Made by a program: the position numbers and the translations under genes. Positions 28,549-37,548 of a DNA stretch of 64,000 nt are shown in pieces. How positions within the stretch are numbered: the first letter of the stretch is position 1; each line of letters starts with the position of its first letter. The DNA comes from an uncultured Azospirillum sp. (GTDB taxonomy: Bacteria > Pseudomonadota > Alphaproteobacteria > RF32 > CAG-239), in NCBI GenBank assembly GCA_947301965.1, contig CAMYUM010000001.1:31635-95634 (forward strand), read 5' to 3'. The notes beneath the pieces were generated by a model, which worked only from the letters and a program-made list of their open reading frames with translations, was not told the origin of the DNA and searched no databases.

Positions 28549-29271
28549 ATGGTTAGAGAAATTGTTTTTGATACAGAAACAACAGGACTTTCTCCGGAAA
28601 AAGGCGACAGATTGGTTGAAATAGGAGCAGTTGAGCTTATTAATCATTTGCCGACCGGAAAAACGTATCATCAATATATTAATCCTGAAAGAGATGTGCC
28701 GGAAGAAGTTGTTGCGGTACATGGTTTGACTGAAGAATTTTTAAAAGATTATCCGGTGTTTGCTGATGTGGCACAGGATTTTATAGATTTTGTCGGTGAT
28801 GATGGAATTTTAGTTGCTCATAATGCTTCTTTTGATATGGGTTTTATAAATTATGAACTGAGAAGAATAGGGCGGGAAGAATATAATTGTGACAATGTTG
28901 TTGATACATTGGAAATTGCGCGCAAAATGTTTCCGGGGTCCAAAAACAATTTGGATGCTTTATGTAAGCGTTTTGGTGTTGATAACAGTAATCGTACATT
29001 GCACGGAGCTTTGCTTGATGCTGATTTATTAGCAAAGGTTTATTTGGAATTATTGGGTGGTGATGAGCCGTCCATGCTGGCAGACGCACAACAAACAAAA
29101 TCACTAAACAATAATAATGCAGATTTTTTGAGTGATAAAAAATATCATGAACCGAGAATTTTTGCGATCAGCGAAGCAGAAGAAAAAGCTAATCGTGAAT
29201 TTTTAGAAGCAAAAATAAAGAATTCTATTTGGTTGTCGGACGAATCAGAGAGCGCCGATAAGGGAAAATGA
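28549..29271 (+). CDS. dnaQ: DNA polymerase III epsilon subunit (proofreading exonuclease)
   Basis: 240 residues. DEDDh exonuclease motifs are complete: ExoI FDTETTGLSPEKGDRLVEIG, ExoII HNASFDMGFINYEL and ExoIIIe HGALLDADLLAKVY. A C-terminal extension (after about residue 180) should bind the alpha subunit. The 3' end overlaps the convergent sugar-kinase gene by 27 bases. coaE-dnaQ beside the origin is the alphaproteobacterial order. Confidence 0.96.
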   Translation: MVREIVFDTETTGLSPEKGDRLVEIGAVELINHLPTGKTYHQYINPERDVPEEVVAVHGLTEEFLKDYPVFADVAQDFIDFVGDDGILVAHNASFDMGFINYELRRIGREEYNCDNVVDTLEIARKMFPGSKNNLDALCKRFGVDNSNRTLHGALLDADLLAKVYLELLGGDEPSMLADAQQTKSLNNNNADFLSDKKYHEPRIFAISEAEEKANREFLEAKIKNSIWLSDESESADKGK

Positions 29272-30645
29272 TGATATAGTGTCACCCATTCCGACCAAGG
29301 TTTTAGGGTGGTCAATCAATATTGTAGGAACTGCTATAATATCGAATCCTTTATATTCACAAATTCCTTTAGTTAAAAGGGTTGTTTTTTTAAGGTGCAG
29401 TCCGAGATTATAAAGTTCTTTTATACCAACATCAGATACTTGCATACCATAAGACTTTAAAATATCCTGAGGTTTTGAAAGTTGCCCATAAAAAGCTTTG
29501 CTGGCAGCAGAAGTTGCGGCTAAAATCATACCGTTACGGTTTTTGGCCGGAGAAATAGAAAAGTTTTTGTCTTGTATTGTTATATACAATCCAAACATAT
29601 GTAATTGAATACGAGGACATTTTAGTTTTGTTTTTATTCTTAAGATTGCATCAAAAAGATTTGACGATGATGGATTTTGTCGGCATTTTTCAAGAAGTTT
29701 GTTTTGGTTAAGCGCTTTTAGAATATCCATTGTTTCGCGTTCGTTTACACCTATAGAATCGACATTAGGTATAAGATATCGGGTGATGTTTTTAAGAACA
29801 TTATTGTCTTGAGTTGAAGCAATTTCAAGGTGAACAATTGATTTTGGACTTTGTTCTTTCCAGTTATGAATAATATTAACACTATTTTTTATATGTTTAA
29901 GAGCGTGATTTTTTGAACTTAATGCTTGATATCCGGAAAGAACAAAATAATCAAACTTGTTGTTGTTAGTATAATCAATAAAATTTTTATCAATTACAAA
30001 ATTAAACAGCGGCGGGTCATAAGTAATGATAAAACGATTTGATTTAGGACATGTAAATTCACATCCTTCTAAAGTTATTTTATCTCCTTTATCAAACTCA
30101 ACTATCCAGTGAATCGAAGATATTTTATCACGATTAATTTTTGAAGCTTGTTTAAGAATCCCTTTTTTATCAAAAGAGAGTAAATTTTTGCGGTTAAAAA
30201 ACTGGCCGGCCTGTAAAGAACTCAGAGCGTTACTATGAACAACAACTTCTTTTATGTCTGTCAGCGATAAGGTGTTAGCGATAATACCTCCTTGACCCCC
30301 GACTTGCATTTTTTTTACGCCAAGATTTTTTAACATCCAATCGAACATTTCAGGTTGTTCTGCAACCCATTCTTCAGCAATACCGTTTGTAAAACAACGG
30401 AAAACACCACGCAATAAATCAAGAGGTGAATTTACAGAACAATGAACAATGTTTTTTAACTCTTTAAGTGAAGATTTTTGTTGCAAAAAAAGATTGGTAA
30501 AATCTTTTCCTGATAATTTTACGACCGAATCTATACAACTGTTAAAAGCACAAGCAACACGCTTTATTTTTGACATTTTTGCAAGGGTGTTAGGTGCTTT
30601 TTTGTAAAGAGTATTCCAAATATTATTTGGTAACGTTTTGGGCAT
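29245..30645 (-). CDS. ADP-dependent phosphofructokinase/glucokinase family protein
   Basis: 466 residues, close to archaeal and animal ADP-dependent kinases (about 450-500). It is a ribokinase-fold enzyme: CAFNSCIDSVVKLSG near the N-terminus, KMQVGGQGGIIANTL, NVDSIGVNERETMDIL, and the C-terminal catalytic VGMGDTISS where GxGD carries the base. These are the ADP_PFK_GK signatures. Such enzymes phosphorylate glucose or fructose-6-phosphate using ADP; which one cannot be told. I use the ATG at 30645 with AAGG upstream; it overlaps the upstream Mic60-like gene by 23 bases. Bacterial members are uncommon, so horizontal transfer is possible, though base use looks like that of neighbours. Confidence 0.82.
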   Translation of the reverse strand: MPKTLPNNIWNTLYKKAPNTLAKMSKIKRVACAFNSCIDSVVKLSGKDFTNLFLQQKSSLKELKNIVHCSVNSPLDLLRGVFRCFTNGIAEEWVAEQPEMFDWMLKNLGVKKMQVGGQGGIIANTLSLTDIKEVVVHSNALSSLQAGQFFNRKNLLSFDKKGILKQASKINRDKISSIHWIVEFDKGDKITLEGCEFTCPKSNRFIITYDPPLFNFVIDKNFIDYTNNNKFDYFVLSGYQALSSKNHALKHIKNSVNIIHNWKEQSPKSIVHLEIASTQDNNVLKNITRYLIPNVDSIGVNERETMDILKALNQNKLLEKCRQNPSSSNLFDAILRIKTKLKCPRIQLHMFGLYITIQDKNFSISPAKNRNGMILAATSAASKAFYGQLSKPQDILKSYGMQVSDVGIKELYNLGLHLKKTTLLTKGICEYKGFDIIAVPTILIDHPKTLVGMGDTISSFSLIGAL

Positions 30646-31561
30646 CTTCAACCTTCATTATTAACAATGATGCGTTAATTATGTTTGATAAAGATTTATA
30701 AAAATCGAGCTGATTTTTTGTTTGCTCATACCAATTTTGTAAATTTTCATCAGACATAAGATTTTGATTTTGAGGCTTTGAAAGCTCGTTTAATGCTGCT
30801 GAAAAATCACCGCCGTTTACAAGCTGTTTAATCGGAGACAATATTTTGATGGGGTCGTATGGTTCTTGTTGCGGTTGATTACGGTTTGAAATTTGGACAT
30901 ATTCACCGAGTTTGGTAGAAAGACGCTGTTTCCAGTTTTGTTCATCTTTGGGTTGCAGTTTTTTTTCGGTTTGATTGTAAATATCATTAAAATTATTAAT
31001 GAGAGTGTTGTTAGAAACAAAACCCGTATTACAATGATTGGAAATAAATTCAACATCTTGAGAAATATTATCAATGTTTTTGGCTAAGATTTTTAATCCC
31101 TCGGCTTCGTTTTTACAACCAATACCTTTGTAAATATTATCACGAATAAGCATTGCAGATGTTAATAACAAGGCACCTGAGTTTGATGTTTGCGAAAGTT
31201 TTTTGGTAGAATTACGAAGGTCGTTTATTTGGTTTGTGAGAGTAATTATTTGCTCGTTATCGGCTTTTGATTTTGCGAAGGTATTAAAATTTTGTTGGAG
31301 TAAATCAGATTTTTCCGCACTGTTTTGGGTGATTAAATTCAGGGTTTCAAGTTTGTTTTCGATAGTTTCTATTTTGGCGGAATTGATAGATGAAAGTTGA
31401 TTGTCGCTGATTTTAAGCCATTGAGTTAAATATTGAGGTTTTTGCCACAAAAATACGGCAAGTCCGATAATTGATAACAATACAAATAACTCTATTGTTT
31501 TAAATAAAAAGGAACATATTTTGCCAAATTTGCTCGGAAGCGATGTTTTGTTTTTTGCCAT
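30623..31561 (-). CDS. Mitofilin/Mic60-like membrane protein
   Basis: 312 residues. One membrane helix (about residues 17-40), a long Gln/Asn/Lys/Ser-rich coiled-coil-like region, then SGALLLTSAMLIRDNIYKG and a helical C-terminus with ALNELSKPQ. This is the plan of alphaproteobacterial Mic60, the relative of mitochondrial mitofilin (MICOS), which in bacteria shapes membrane and lies in the haem operon beside tsaD. tsaD is divergent here at 31644, supporting the call, but hemC and hemD are missing. Similarity is by architecture and position rather than strong motifs. Start has AAGGA upstream. Confidence 0.65.
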   Translation of the reverse strand: MAKNKTSLPSKFGKICSFLFKTIELFVLLSIIGLAVFLWQKPQYLTQWLKISDNQLSSINSAKIETIENKLETLNLITQNSAEKSDLLQQNFNTFAKSKADNEQIITLTNQINDLRNSTKKLSQTSNSGALLLTSAMLIRDNIYKGIGCKNEAEGLKILAKNIDNISQDVEFISNHCNTGFVSNNTLINNFNDIYNQTEKKLQPKDEQNWKQRLSTKLGEYVQISNRNQPQQEPYDPIKILSPIKQLVNGGDFSAALNELSKPQNQNLMSDENLQNWYEQTKNQLDFYKSLSNIINASLLIMKVEDAQNVTK

Positions 31562-31643
31562 TGTTATTTCCTTTGTAAAAAATTTTTTATTGGTTTATAT
31601 TATGAGCCAATAATAGTTAAAATTTTATCAAAAAGACTGGAAG

Positions 31644-32717
31644 ATGATAGTTTTAGGAATTGAAAGCAGCTGTGATGAAACCGCCGCGGCGATAGTTACG
31701 GATAAAAAAGAAGTTTTATCCGACGTAGTGTTGTCGCAGGAAGAACATAAAAATTTTGGCGGAGTTGTTCCGGAAATTGCCGCAAGATCACATCTTGACC
31801 ATATTGACGATATTATTGAGCAAGCGTTTCAAAAAGCAAGGATAAGACCGGCTGAAATAGACGCAGTTGCAGCGGCGTCAGGGCCAGGGTTGATTGGTGG
31901 CGTCGTGGTCGGGGTTATGGCGGCAAAAGCTCTTTCTTTAGGATTGAACAAACCGTTTGTTGCGGTCAATCATTTGGAAGGTCATGCACTTGTTTCGCGC
32001 TTGACTAATGATGTTGAATATCCATATCTTTTGCTTTTGGTGTCGGGTGGGCATTGTCAAATTTTGGTAGTTAAAAATGTAGGCAATTATGAGCGTTTGG
32101 GTACAACGATAGATGATGCCGCAGGAGAGGCTTTTGATAAAGTGGCAAAAATGCTGAAACTCGGATATCCCGGTGGTCCGATGATTGAAAAAATGGCGGC
32201 AATAGGTGATGAAAACCGTTTTAGCCTACCGCACCCGTTGCGTGGTTCTGGTGATTTAAATTTGTCTTTTTCGGGGTTGAAAACGGCAGTCAGAAAAATT
32301 ATCGAATCGTATGGAAACGGAAATATTGAAGAAACCGTTTTGCCGAGAAAAGATGTGGCGGATATTTGTGCGTGTTTTCAAAAAACAGCTTGCGAGTGTT
32401 TATTGGATAAACTTTTGTCGGCAACCGAATATTTTAAAAAACATTATCCTTCGGGCAAACATATTGTTGTTGCGGGGGGAGTTGCGGCAAACTTATATTT
32501 GCGCAGCAGATTGGAAGAATTAGCAAAAAACAAGGGGCTTATTTTTGCCGCGCCGCCGATCCGGCTTTGCACCGATAATGGAGTTATGATTGCCTGGGCA
32601 GGTTTGGAACGTTTTCAAAAAGGTTATGTTGACGGATTGGATTTTAAACCCAGACCAAGATGGCCTTTAGATGCTGATGCACCGAAGGCTGCCGGAGCAG
32701 GAGGTGTTAAAGCATGA
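31644..32717 (+). CDS. tsaD: tRNA N6-threonylcarbamoyladenosine synthase subunit TsaD
   Basis: 357 residues. GIESSCDETAAAIV at the N-terminus, VVPEIAARSHLDHID with the metal-binding H/H pattern, GPGLIGGVVVGVMAAKAL, VNHLEGHAL, LLLLVSGGHCQIL, DDAAGEAFDKVAKMLKLGYPGGP, and VVAGGVAAN with RLCTDNGVMIAWAGL. TsaD transfers threonylcarbamoyl to A37; TsaE is at 16.7 kb. The stop overlaps the nth start (ATGA). Confidence 0.97.
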   Translation: MIVLGIESSCDETAAAIVTDKKEVLSDVVLSQEEHKNFGGVVPEIAARSHLDHIDDIIEQAFQKARIRPAEIDAVAAASGPGLIGGVVVGVMAAKALSLGLNKPFVAVNHLEGHALVSRLTNDVEYPYLLLLVSGGHCQILVVKNVGNYERLGTTIDDAAGEAFDKVAKMLKLGYPGGPMIEKMAAIGDENRFSLPHPLRGSGDLNLSFSGLKTAVRKIIESYGNGNIEETVLPRKDVADICACFQKTACECLLDKLLSATEYFKKHYPSGKHIVVAGGVAANLYLRSRLEELAKNKGLIFAAPPIRLCTDNGVMIAWAGLERFQKGYVDGLDFKPRPRWPLDADAPKAAGAGGVKA

Positions 32718-33349
32718 GAAAAAAGTCGGAAATTTTGGAAATTATGCAGATTTTTGCTGATGCGAATCCGGCACCGAAAAGTGAGCTTGAATATACAAAC
32801 GCCTACACCCTCTTGGTAGCAATTATTTTGTCGGCGCAAAGCACCGATAAAGGAGTTAATAAAGCTACAAAAGAGTTGTTTAAGGTTGCAGATACTCCGC
32901 AAAAAATGTTGGCATTGGGTATTGACGGATTAAAAGAATATATAAAAACCATCGGTTTGTTTAATAATAAAGCCAAAAGTATTATGAGTATGAGTCAAAG
33001 TTTGGTTGATAAATTCGGTGGTGAAGTGCCAAGTTCGCAAGACGATTTAGAATCTTTGGCCGGGGTAGGGCGTAAAACCGCAAATGTGTTGCGGAATGTG
33101 TGGTATAATCAACCGACAATGGCGGTAGATACACATGTTTTTAGGATTGCACATCGGCTTGATTTCAGCCAGGGAAAAACACCGTTAGAAGTAGAAAATG
33201 ATTTGCTGAAAGCTTTGCCGGATAAATATTTGATGTACGCCAACCATTGGTTGGTATTGTTCGGGCGGTATATTTGCAAGGCGCAAAAACCTGATTGCGG
33301 AAAATGTCCGATAAGTAAATATTGTTATAGTTGTGATAAAAAATTGTAA
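32714..33349 (+). CDS. nth: Endonuclease III (DNA glycosylase/AP lyase)
   Basis: 211 residues. ILSAQSTDKGVNKAT, helix-hairpin-helix LAGVGRKTANVL with catalytic Lys and the TMAVDTHVFRIAHRL catalytic Asp, and the iron-sulfur motif CKAQKPDCGKCPISKYC (C-x6-C-x2-C-x5-C). It removes oxidised pyrimidines. ATGA overlap with tsaD makes a two-gene operon. Confidence 0.96.
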   Translation: MRKKSEILEIMQIFADANPAPKSELEYTNAYTLLVAIILSAQSTDKGVNKATKELFKVADTPQKMLALGIDGLKEYIKTIGLFNNKAKSIMSMSQSLVDKFGGEVPSSQDDLESLAGVGRKTANVLRNVWYNQPTMAVDTHVFRIAHRLDFSQGKTPLEVENDLLKALPDKYLMYANHWLVLFGRYICKAQKPDCGKCPISKYCYSCDKKL

Positions 33350-33361
33350 AATTTAACATTA

Positions 33362-33389
33362 AAAAACCTCCCAAAAGGGAGGTTTTTGT
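33362..33389. terminator. Bidirectional terminator between nth and fabG
   Basis: AAAAACCTCCC and GGGAGGTTTTT form an 11-bp perfect stem with an AAAA loop between convergent nth (ends 33349) and fabG (ends 33404), with T-rich tracts on both strands. Confidence 0.88.
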
Positions 33390-33403
33390 TAAAATGATTT
33401 GAG

Positions 33404-34141
33404 TTAAATCATTGCCATACCGCCATTGATGTTAATGGTTTGTCCGGTGATATATTGAGCTTCGTCGCTGGCCAGAAAAGCAACAACGTTTGCAATATCT
33501 TGTGCTTCTCCGAGCTTTGCTTCAGGGATTTTAGCGAGCAAGGCTGCTTTTACATCATCAGGCAAAACGTCGGTCATCGGAGTTCTGATAAAACCGGGAG
33601 CAATGGAGTTTACGGTAATACCGCGAGAGCCGACCTCTTGAGCCAAGCATTTGTTCATGGCAATCATTCCGGCTTTCGAGGCAGAGTAGTTAGCTTGTCC
33701 GGCGTTACCGGTAACACCAACAACAGAAGCAATACCGATAATACGACCAAAACGGCGCTTCATCATGCCGCGAACGGCAGCTTTAGCAAGTTTGAACCCT
33801 GCAGTCAGGTTGACGTCCAATACCAACTGCCAATCTTCGTCACTCATACGAATAAAAAGATTGTCTTTGGTCAAACCGGCATTGTTGACCAAAATATCAA
33901 TGCGTCCGAATTTTTCTTCAACATCTTTTACAAGTTGAGTAATAGAATCGGCATTAGTGAGGTCAGCAACAAAAAATTCAACATTGCTGCCAAGCTCTGA
34001 TTTAAGCTTTTCCATATTATTGGTGCGACAGTCAGTCAAAGCAAGAGCTGCGCCTTGAGCATGCAAGGTGCGAGCAATTTTGTCTCCGAGGCCTCCGTTG
34101 GCGCCGGTGATTAAGGCAACTTTATCTTTGAGTTCAAACAT
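33404..34141 (-). CDS. fabG: 3-oxoacyl-[ACP] reductase FabG
   Basis: 245 residues, short-chain dehydrogenase. NADP-binding TGANGGLGDKIARTLH, NNAGLTKDN, catalytic Ser/Tyr/Lys in GIASVVGVTGNAGQ and YSASKAGMI, and the FabG-type SRGITVNSIAPGFIRTPMT. It reduces 3-oxoacyl-ACP in fatty acid elongation. It lies 18 bases downstream of fabD. RBS AAAGGA. Confidence 0.95.
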   Translation of the reverse strand: MFELKDKVALITGANGGLGDKIARTLHAQGAALALTDCRTNNMEKLKSELGSNVEFFVADLTNADSITQLVKDVEEKFGRIDILVNNAGLTKDNLFIRMSDEDWQLVLDVNLTAGFKLAKAAVRGMMKRRFGRIIGIASVVGVTGNAGQANYSASKAGMIAMNKCLAQEVGSRGITVNSIAPGFIRTPMTDVLPDDVKAALLAKIPEAKLGEAQDIANVVAFLASDEAQYITGQTININGGMAMI

Positions 34142-34159
34142 GTGTTTTTCCTTTGTTGT

Positions 34160-35104
34160 TTATAAATTTTTAGCTAGCTCTTCAACCTCTGCGGGAGCGC
34201 AGGCCGAATCAGCATTAATATCTTTATATCCTCTTTTTACCATTCCGGAAAGAACTTTTCCCGCACCCAGTTCATAAATATCGGTAACCCCTTGAGAATG
34301 CATATATTCCATGGTTTCGCGCCAGCGGACAGAGCCGGTGATTTGTTCAATAAGATGTTTAATGATTTCCTTTTTATTGGTTATAGGAGTTGCTAAAACA
34401 TTGGCAATAAGCGGAATTTGCGCTGAATTGGCATGTACTTCCATAAAAGCACGAGCCATAACCTCGGCGGCGGGTTGCATCAACGGACTGTGAAAAGGGG
34501 CGCTGACCGGAAGTTTTATACAGCGTTTGGCGCCGAACTCGGGAGCAATTTCAATAGCCTTGTTAATGGCAGCCAGATGACCGGAAAGAACGACTTGTCC
34601 GTCAGAGTTGTCGTTTGCGGCAACACAGAGGTTGTTTTCGTCTTCACAAGCCTCAACCAAAGCACCGATGTCTTTATACGAAAGCCCGATTACGGCGGCC
34701 ATACCGCCAACCCCCAAGGGTACGGCTTTTTGCATAGCATCACCACGAGCACGAAGAAGACGAGCGGTGTCGGCCAAAGAGAAAACTCCGGCGGCGCAGG
34801 CGGCAGAATATTCACCAAGCGAATGTCCGGCAACAAAAGAAGCTTTATCTTTTAGCAGAACTCCGAAGTCTTTTTCCAAAACACGAACAACAGCCATGGA
34901 AACAGCCATTAGTGCAGGCTGGGCGTTAACAGTCATTGTGAGCTCGTATTCCGGCCCTTCGGTCATAAGCTGAAACAGTTTTTGGTTGAGGGTGTTATCA
35001 ACCTCTTCAAATACTTCTTTTGCCGATACAAAGTTTTCAGCCAACTCTTTTCCCATGCCGACAAATTGTGAACCCTGGCCGGGAAAAACAAAAGCGTTTT
35101 TCAT
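34160..35104 (-). CDS. fabD: Malonyl-CoA:ACP transacylase FabD
   Basis: 314 residues. FVFPGQGSQFVGMGKEL, the active-site GHSLGEYSAACAAG, and a later KLPVSAPFHSPLM with the catalytic His. It loads malonyl onto ACP. RBS AGGGG, followed by fabG. The gene is divergent from ftsK. Confidence 0.96.
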   Translation of the reverse strand: MKNAFVFPGQGSQFVGMGKELAENFVSAKEVFEEVDNTLNQKLFQLMTEGPEYELTMTVNAQPALMAVSMAVVRVLEKDFGVLLKDKASFVAGHSLGEYSAACAAGVFSLADTARLLRARGDAMQKAVPLGVGGMAAVIGLSYKDIGALVEACEDENNLCVAANDNSDGQVVLSGHLAAINKAIEIAPEFGAKRCIKLPVSAPFHSPLMQPAAEVMARAFMEVHANSAQIPLIANVLATPITNKKEIIKHLIEQITGSVRWRETMEYMHSQGVTDIYELGAGKVLSGMVKRGYKDINADSACAPAEVEELAKNL

Positions 35105-35257
35105 TAAAACCCCTATCTGCTTGTTATTATTAGGCTTTGTTTAATCTTAAAAAACACAAAAAGTCAAGATAAAAAACTTTTGTTAACCAAAGCGAAACAA
35201 TATATATGCTACAATGAGCAAAATAATAGGTGAAATCGTCTTTTAGTGTGGTAAAAA

Positions 35258-35572
35258 ATGGCAAAGAAAAAGAAAAAACCGAGCGTTTATTATCAAATCA
35301 GCCGAAGAATTTACGGGCTGGCTTTTATTGTTGCAAGTTTGGCTTTATTGGGGGCGGTTTGTTTTTATTCACCGCAAGACCCTTCGTTTAATTATGATGC
35401 CGGAAAAGAAGTTAGCAATTTTTTAGGCAGTTTCGGAGCGTATAGTGCAGATTTTGTTTTGACCTGGTTCGGTTTTGCCCTGCCGATTTTTTGGGTGGCG
35501 TTTTGTGCGTGGGGATATGCCCTGTGTTGTTTGGAACCGCTGTCTTTTTGGTTTTTGAGATTTGTAGTTTGA
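35258..35572 (+). CDS. ftsK: FtsK N-terminal membrane part, cut short by an in-frame TGA
   Basis: 104 residues: KKKKKP basic start, then two membrane helices (about residues 18-37 and 65-88) and FSYNYDAGKEVSNFLGSFGAYSAD-like periplasmic loop between them, as in the FtsK/SpoIIIE N-terminal domain. The frame ends at TGA (35570-35572) in the middle of what looks like the third helix. The next in-frame ATG, at 35591, continues the same frame to a full FtsK motor, so this is one gene with a single stop codon, not a frameshift. Other genes here (dnaX, mnmG, tsaD, tsaE) use TGA as a true stop. Confidence 0.85.
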   Translation: MAKKKKKPSVYYQISRRIYGLAFIVASLALLGAVCFYSPQDPSFNYDAGKEVSNFLGSFGAYSADFVLTWFGFALPIFWVAFCAWGYALCCLEPLSFWFLRFVV

Positions 35573-35590
35573 GTTGCTGGCGTTAATTTT

Positions 35591-37546
35591 ATGGCGCTGG
35601 CTTTAGAACATTGGAAACTAGGCGGACAGGCGGGCAAACTGTTATACAGCAATCTGATGCAGGTAATACCATCGTTTCCGTATAAAGCAGAAAGTTTAAC
35701 GGCTGCGGCTGGAGTTGTCGCGTTTTTGATGCTTAATTATGCCGTAGCGTTGCCTTTGAAGTTTTGGTGGAACAGTCTGGTGAAAATTTGCATTCTAACC
35801 TACAGAGGAATTAAACTTTTGGGTAAAATTTTGATATTGGTTTTATACAAAATCCGCCATATCAAATTTGCCCTGCCGTCTAAAAAAGAAAGGCTTGAGC
35901 CGGTGTTTGAAAATGCGGACGGTATTGTTATTGAGAAAAAAGAACCGAGAATCACAGAGGCTCCGAAACTTAGCATAAAAACAGACGTAAAACCAAAGGC
36001 GGTCAAGAAAGAAACAAAAACGGCGACGAATAAGAACGAAGGGTATCAATGCCCGCCGATTGATTTGCTGTCAAAACCAAAAAATAATAATGTCGGCAGC
36101 GTCAGCGAAAAAGAACTGGAAGAAACGGCGCGAAGACTTGAAGGTGTTTTACAGGAGTTTGGAGTTAACGGAAAAATTGTTAAGATACGCCCGGGTCCGG
36201 TGGTTACGCTGTATGAGTTGGAGCCGGCTCCGGGAACAAAGATTGCTCGTGTTATAGGTTTGTCAGACGATATTGCGCGGTCAATGTCTGCTATATCGGT
36301 TCGTATAGCGGTGGTTGCGGGAAAAAACACCATAGGTATAGAACTGCCGAATGCAACCAGAGAAACAGTTTGGTTGCGCGATTTGTTTGAAGGAAGCGGT
36401 TTCGTTGAGACCAAAAATACTCTTAATGTTGTTTTGGGTAAAGATATCGGCGGTGAAAATTTCTATGCCGATTTGGCAAAAATGCCCCACCTGCTTGTTG
36501 CGGGAACTACCGGTTCGGGAAAATCAGTGGGTATGAATTCCATGATTTTATCGCTATTGTATAGAATGAGTCCGGATGAATGCAAATTGATAATGATTGA
36601 TCCGAAAATGTTGGAGTTTTCAGTATATAACGGAATTCCTCATTTGTTAACGCCGGTTATTACCGACCCAGCGAAGGCGGTCGTGGGACTAAAATGGGCG
36701 GTGAAAGAGATGGAAGACCGCTATAAGGCGATGGCACAACTTAATGTTCGTAATATTTCAGGTTACAATAAACGGTTGGAAGAAATCCGCAACAGCGGTG
36801 AAAAACCGGTCAGAACCGTGCAAACCGGTTTTGACATGGAAACAGGAGCGCCGATTTATGAACAACAGGAAATTGATTTGACACCGTTACCATACATAGT
36901 GGTCGTAGTTGACGAAATGGCAGATTTAATGCTGGTTGCCGGCAAAGAAGTGGAAGCCGCAATTCAGCGTTTGGCACAAATGGCCAGAGCGGCCGGCATA
37001 CATTTGATATTGTCAACACAACGTCCTTCAGTTGATGTTATTACCGGTGTTATTAAAGCAAACTTCCCAACCAGAATAAGTTTCCAAGTCACCTCAAAAA
37101 TTGATAGCCGGACAATTTTGGGCGAGCAGGGCGCAGAACAATTGCTGGGCAAAGGAGATATGTTGTATATGCCGGCAGGACAGCGTCCGATACGTATTCA
37201 CGGAACATTTGTGGACGATAGAGAAATCGAGGCAATAGTCGAATTTTTGAAGAAACAGGGAGAACCGAAGTATATCGACGAAGTAACAGAAGGCGAACTC
37301 AATACAAAAGATTCCGGAGCGGTTTTTGATAAAACCGGTATGGGAGGAGCCGGCGTTGGAAGCGATGAAGACCTGTATTCACAAGCTGTGGACATTGTGC
37401 GGAATGATAAAAAGACGTCAATCAGCTATGTTCAGAGAAGATTGAGAATCGGCTACAACCGAGCAGCCCTTTTGATTGAGAGAATGGAGGACGAGGGAAT
37501 TATTACGCCTCCTGATCATACAGGAAAACGCAGTATCGTGGCTTAA
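35591..37546 (+). CDS. ftsK: DNA translocase FtsK, main part after an in-frame TGA
   Basis: 651 residues from the ATG at 35591, in the same frame as 35258-35572. It starts with a membrane helix or two (to about residue 65), then a charged linker, the alpha/beta motor domain with Walker [13 protein letters not shown], Walker [13 protein letters not shown], and [22 protein letters not shown]. The end has a gamma-like winged helix ([29 protein letters not shown]) that would read KOPS. FtsK moves chromosome dimers and terminus DNA at the septum. I see no ribosome site before this ATG, so independent translation is doubtful; see the finding on the TGA. Confidence 0.88.
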   Translation: MALALEHWKLGGQAGKLLYSNLMQVIPSFPYKAESLTAAAGVVAFLMLNYAVALPLKFWWNSLVKICILTYRGIKLLGKILILVLYKIRHIKFALPSKKERLEPVFENADGIVIEKKEPRITEAPKLSIKTDVKPKAVKKETKTATNKNEGYQCPPIDLLSKPKNNNVGSVSEKELEETARRLEGVLQEFGVNGKIVKIRPGPVVTLYELEPAPGTKIARVIGLSDDIARSMSAISVRIAVVAGKNTIGIELPNATRETVWLRDLFEGSGFVETKNTLNVVLGKDIGGENFYADLAKMPHLLVAGTTGSGKSVGMNSMILSLLYRMSPDECKLIMIDPKMLEFSVYNGIPHLLTPVITDPAKAVVGLKWAVKEMEDRYKAMAQLNVRNISGYNKRLEEIRNSGEKPVRTVQTGFDMETGAPIYEQQEIDLTPLPYIVVVVDEMADLMLVAGKEVEAAIQRLAQMARAAGIHLILSTQRPSVDVITGVIKANFPTRISFQVTSKIDSRTILGEQGAEQLLGKGDMLYMPAGQRPIRIHGTFVDDREIEAIVEFLKKQGEPKYIDEVTEGELNTKDSGAVFDKTGMGGAGVGSDEDLYSQAVDIVRNDKKTSISYVQRRLRIGYNRAALLIERMEDEGIITPPDHTGKRSIVA

Positions 37547-37548
37547 GC

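Noticed and set aside
33440..34000. 186-codon plus-strand frame opposite fabG
   Set aside because: It mirrors the FabG codons; FabG has full SDR motifs, so this is a shadow.
35570..35572. Alternative genetic code (TGA = Trp)
   Set aside because: dnaX, mnmG, tsaD and tsaE end in TGA with tight or overlapping downstream starts, so TGA is a stop in this genome.
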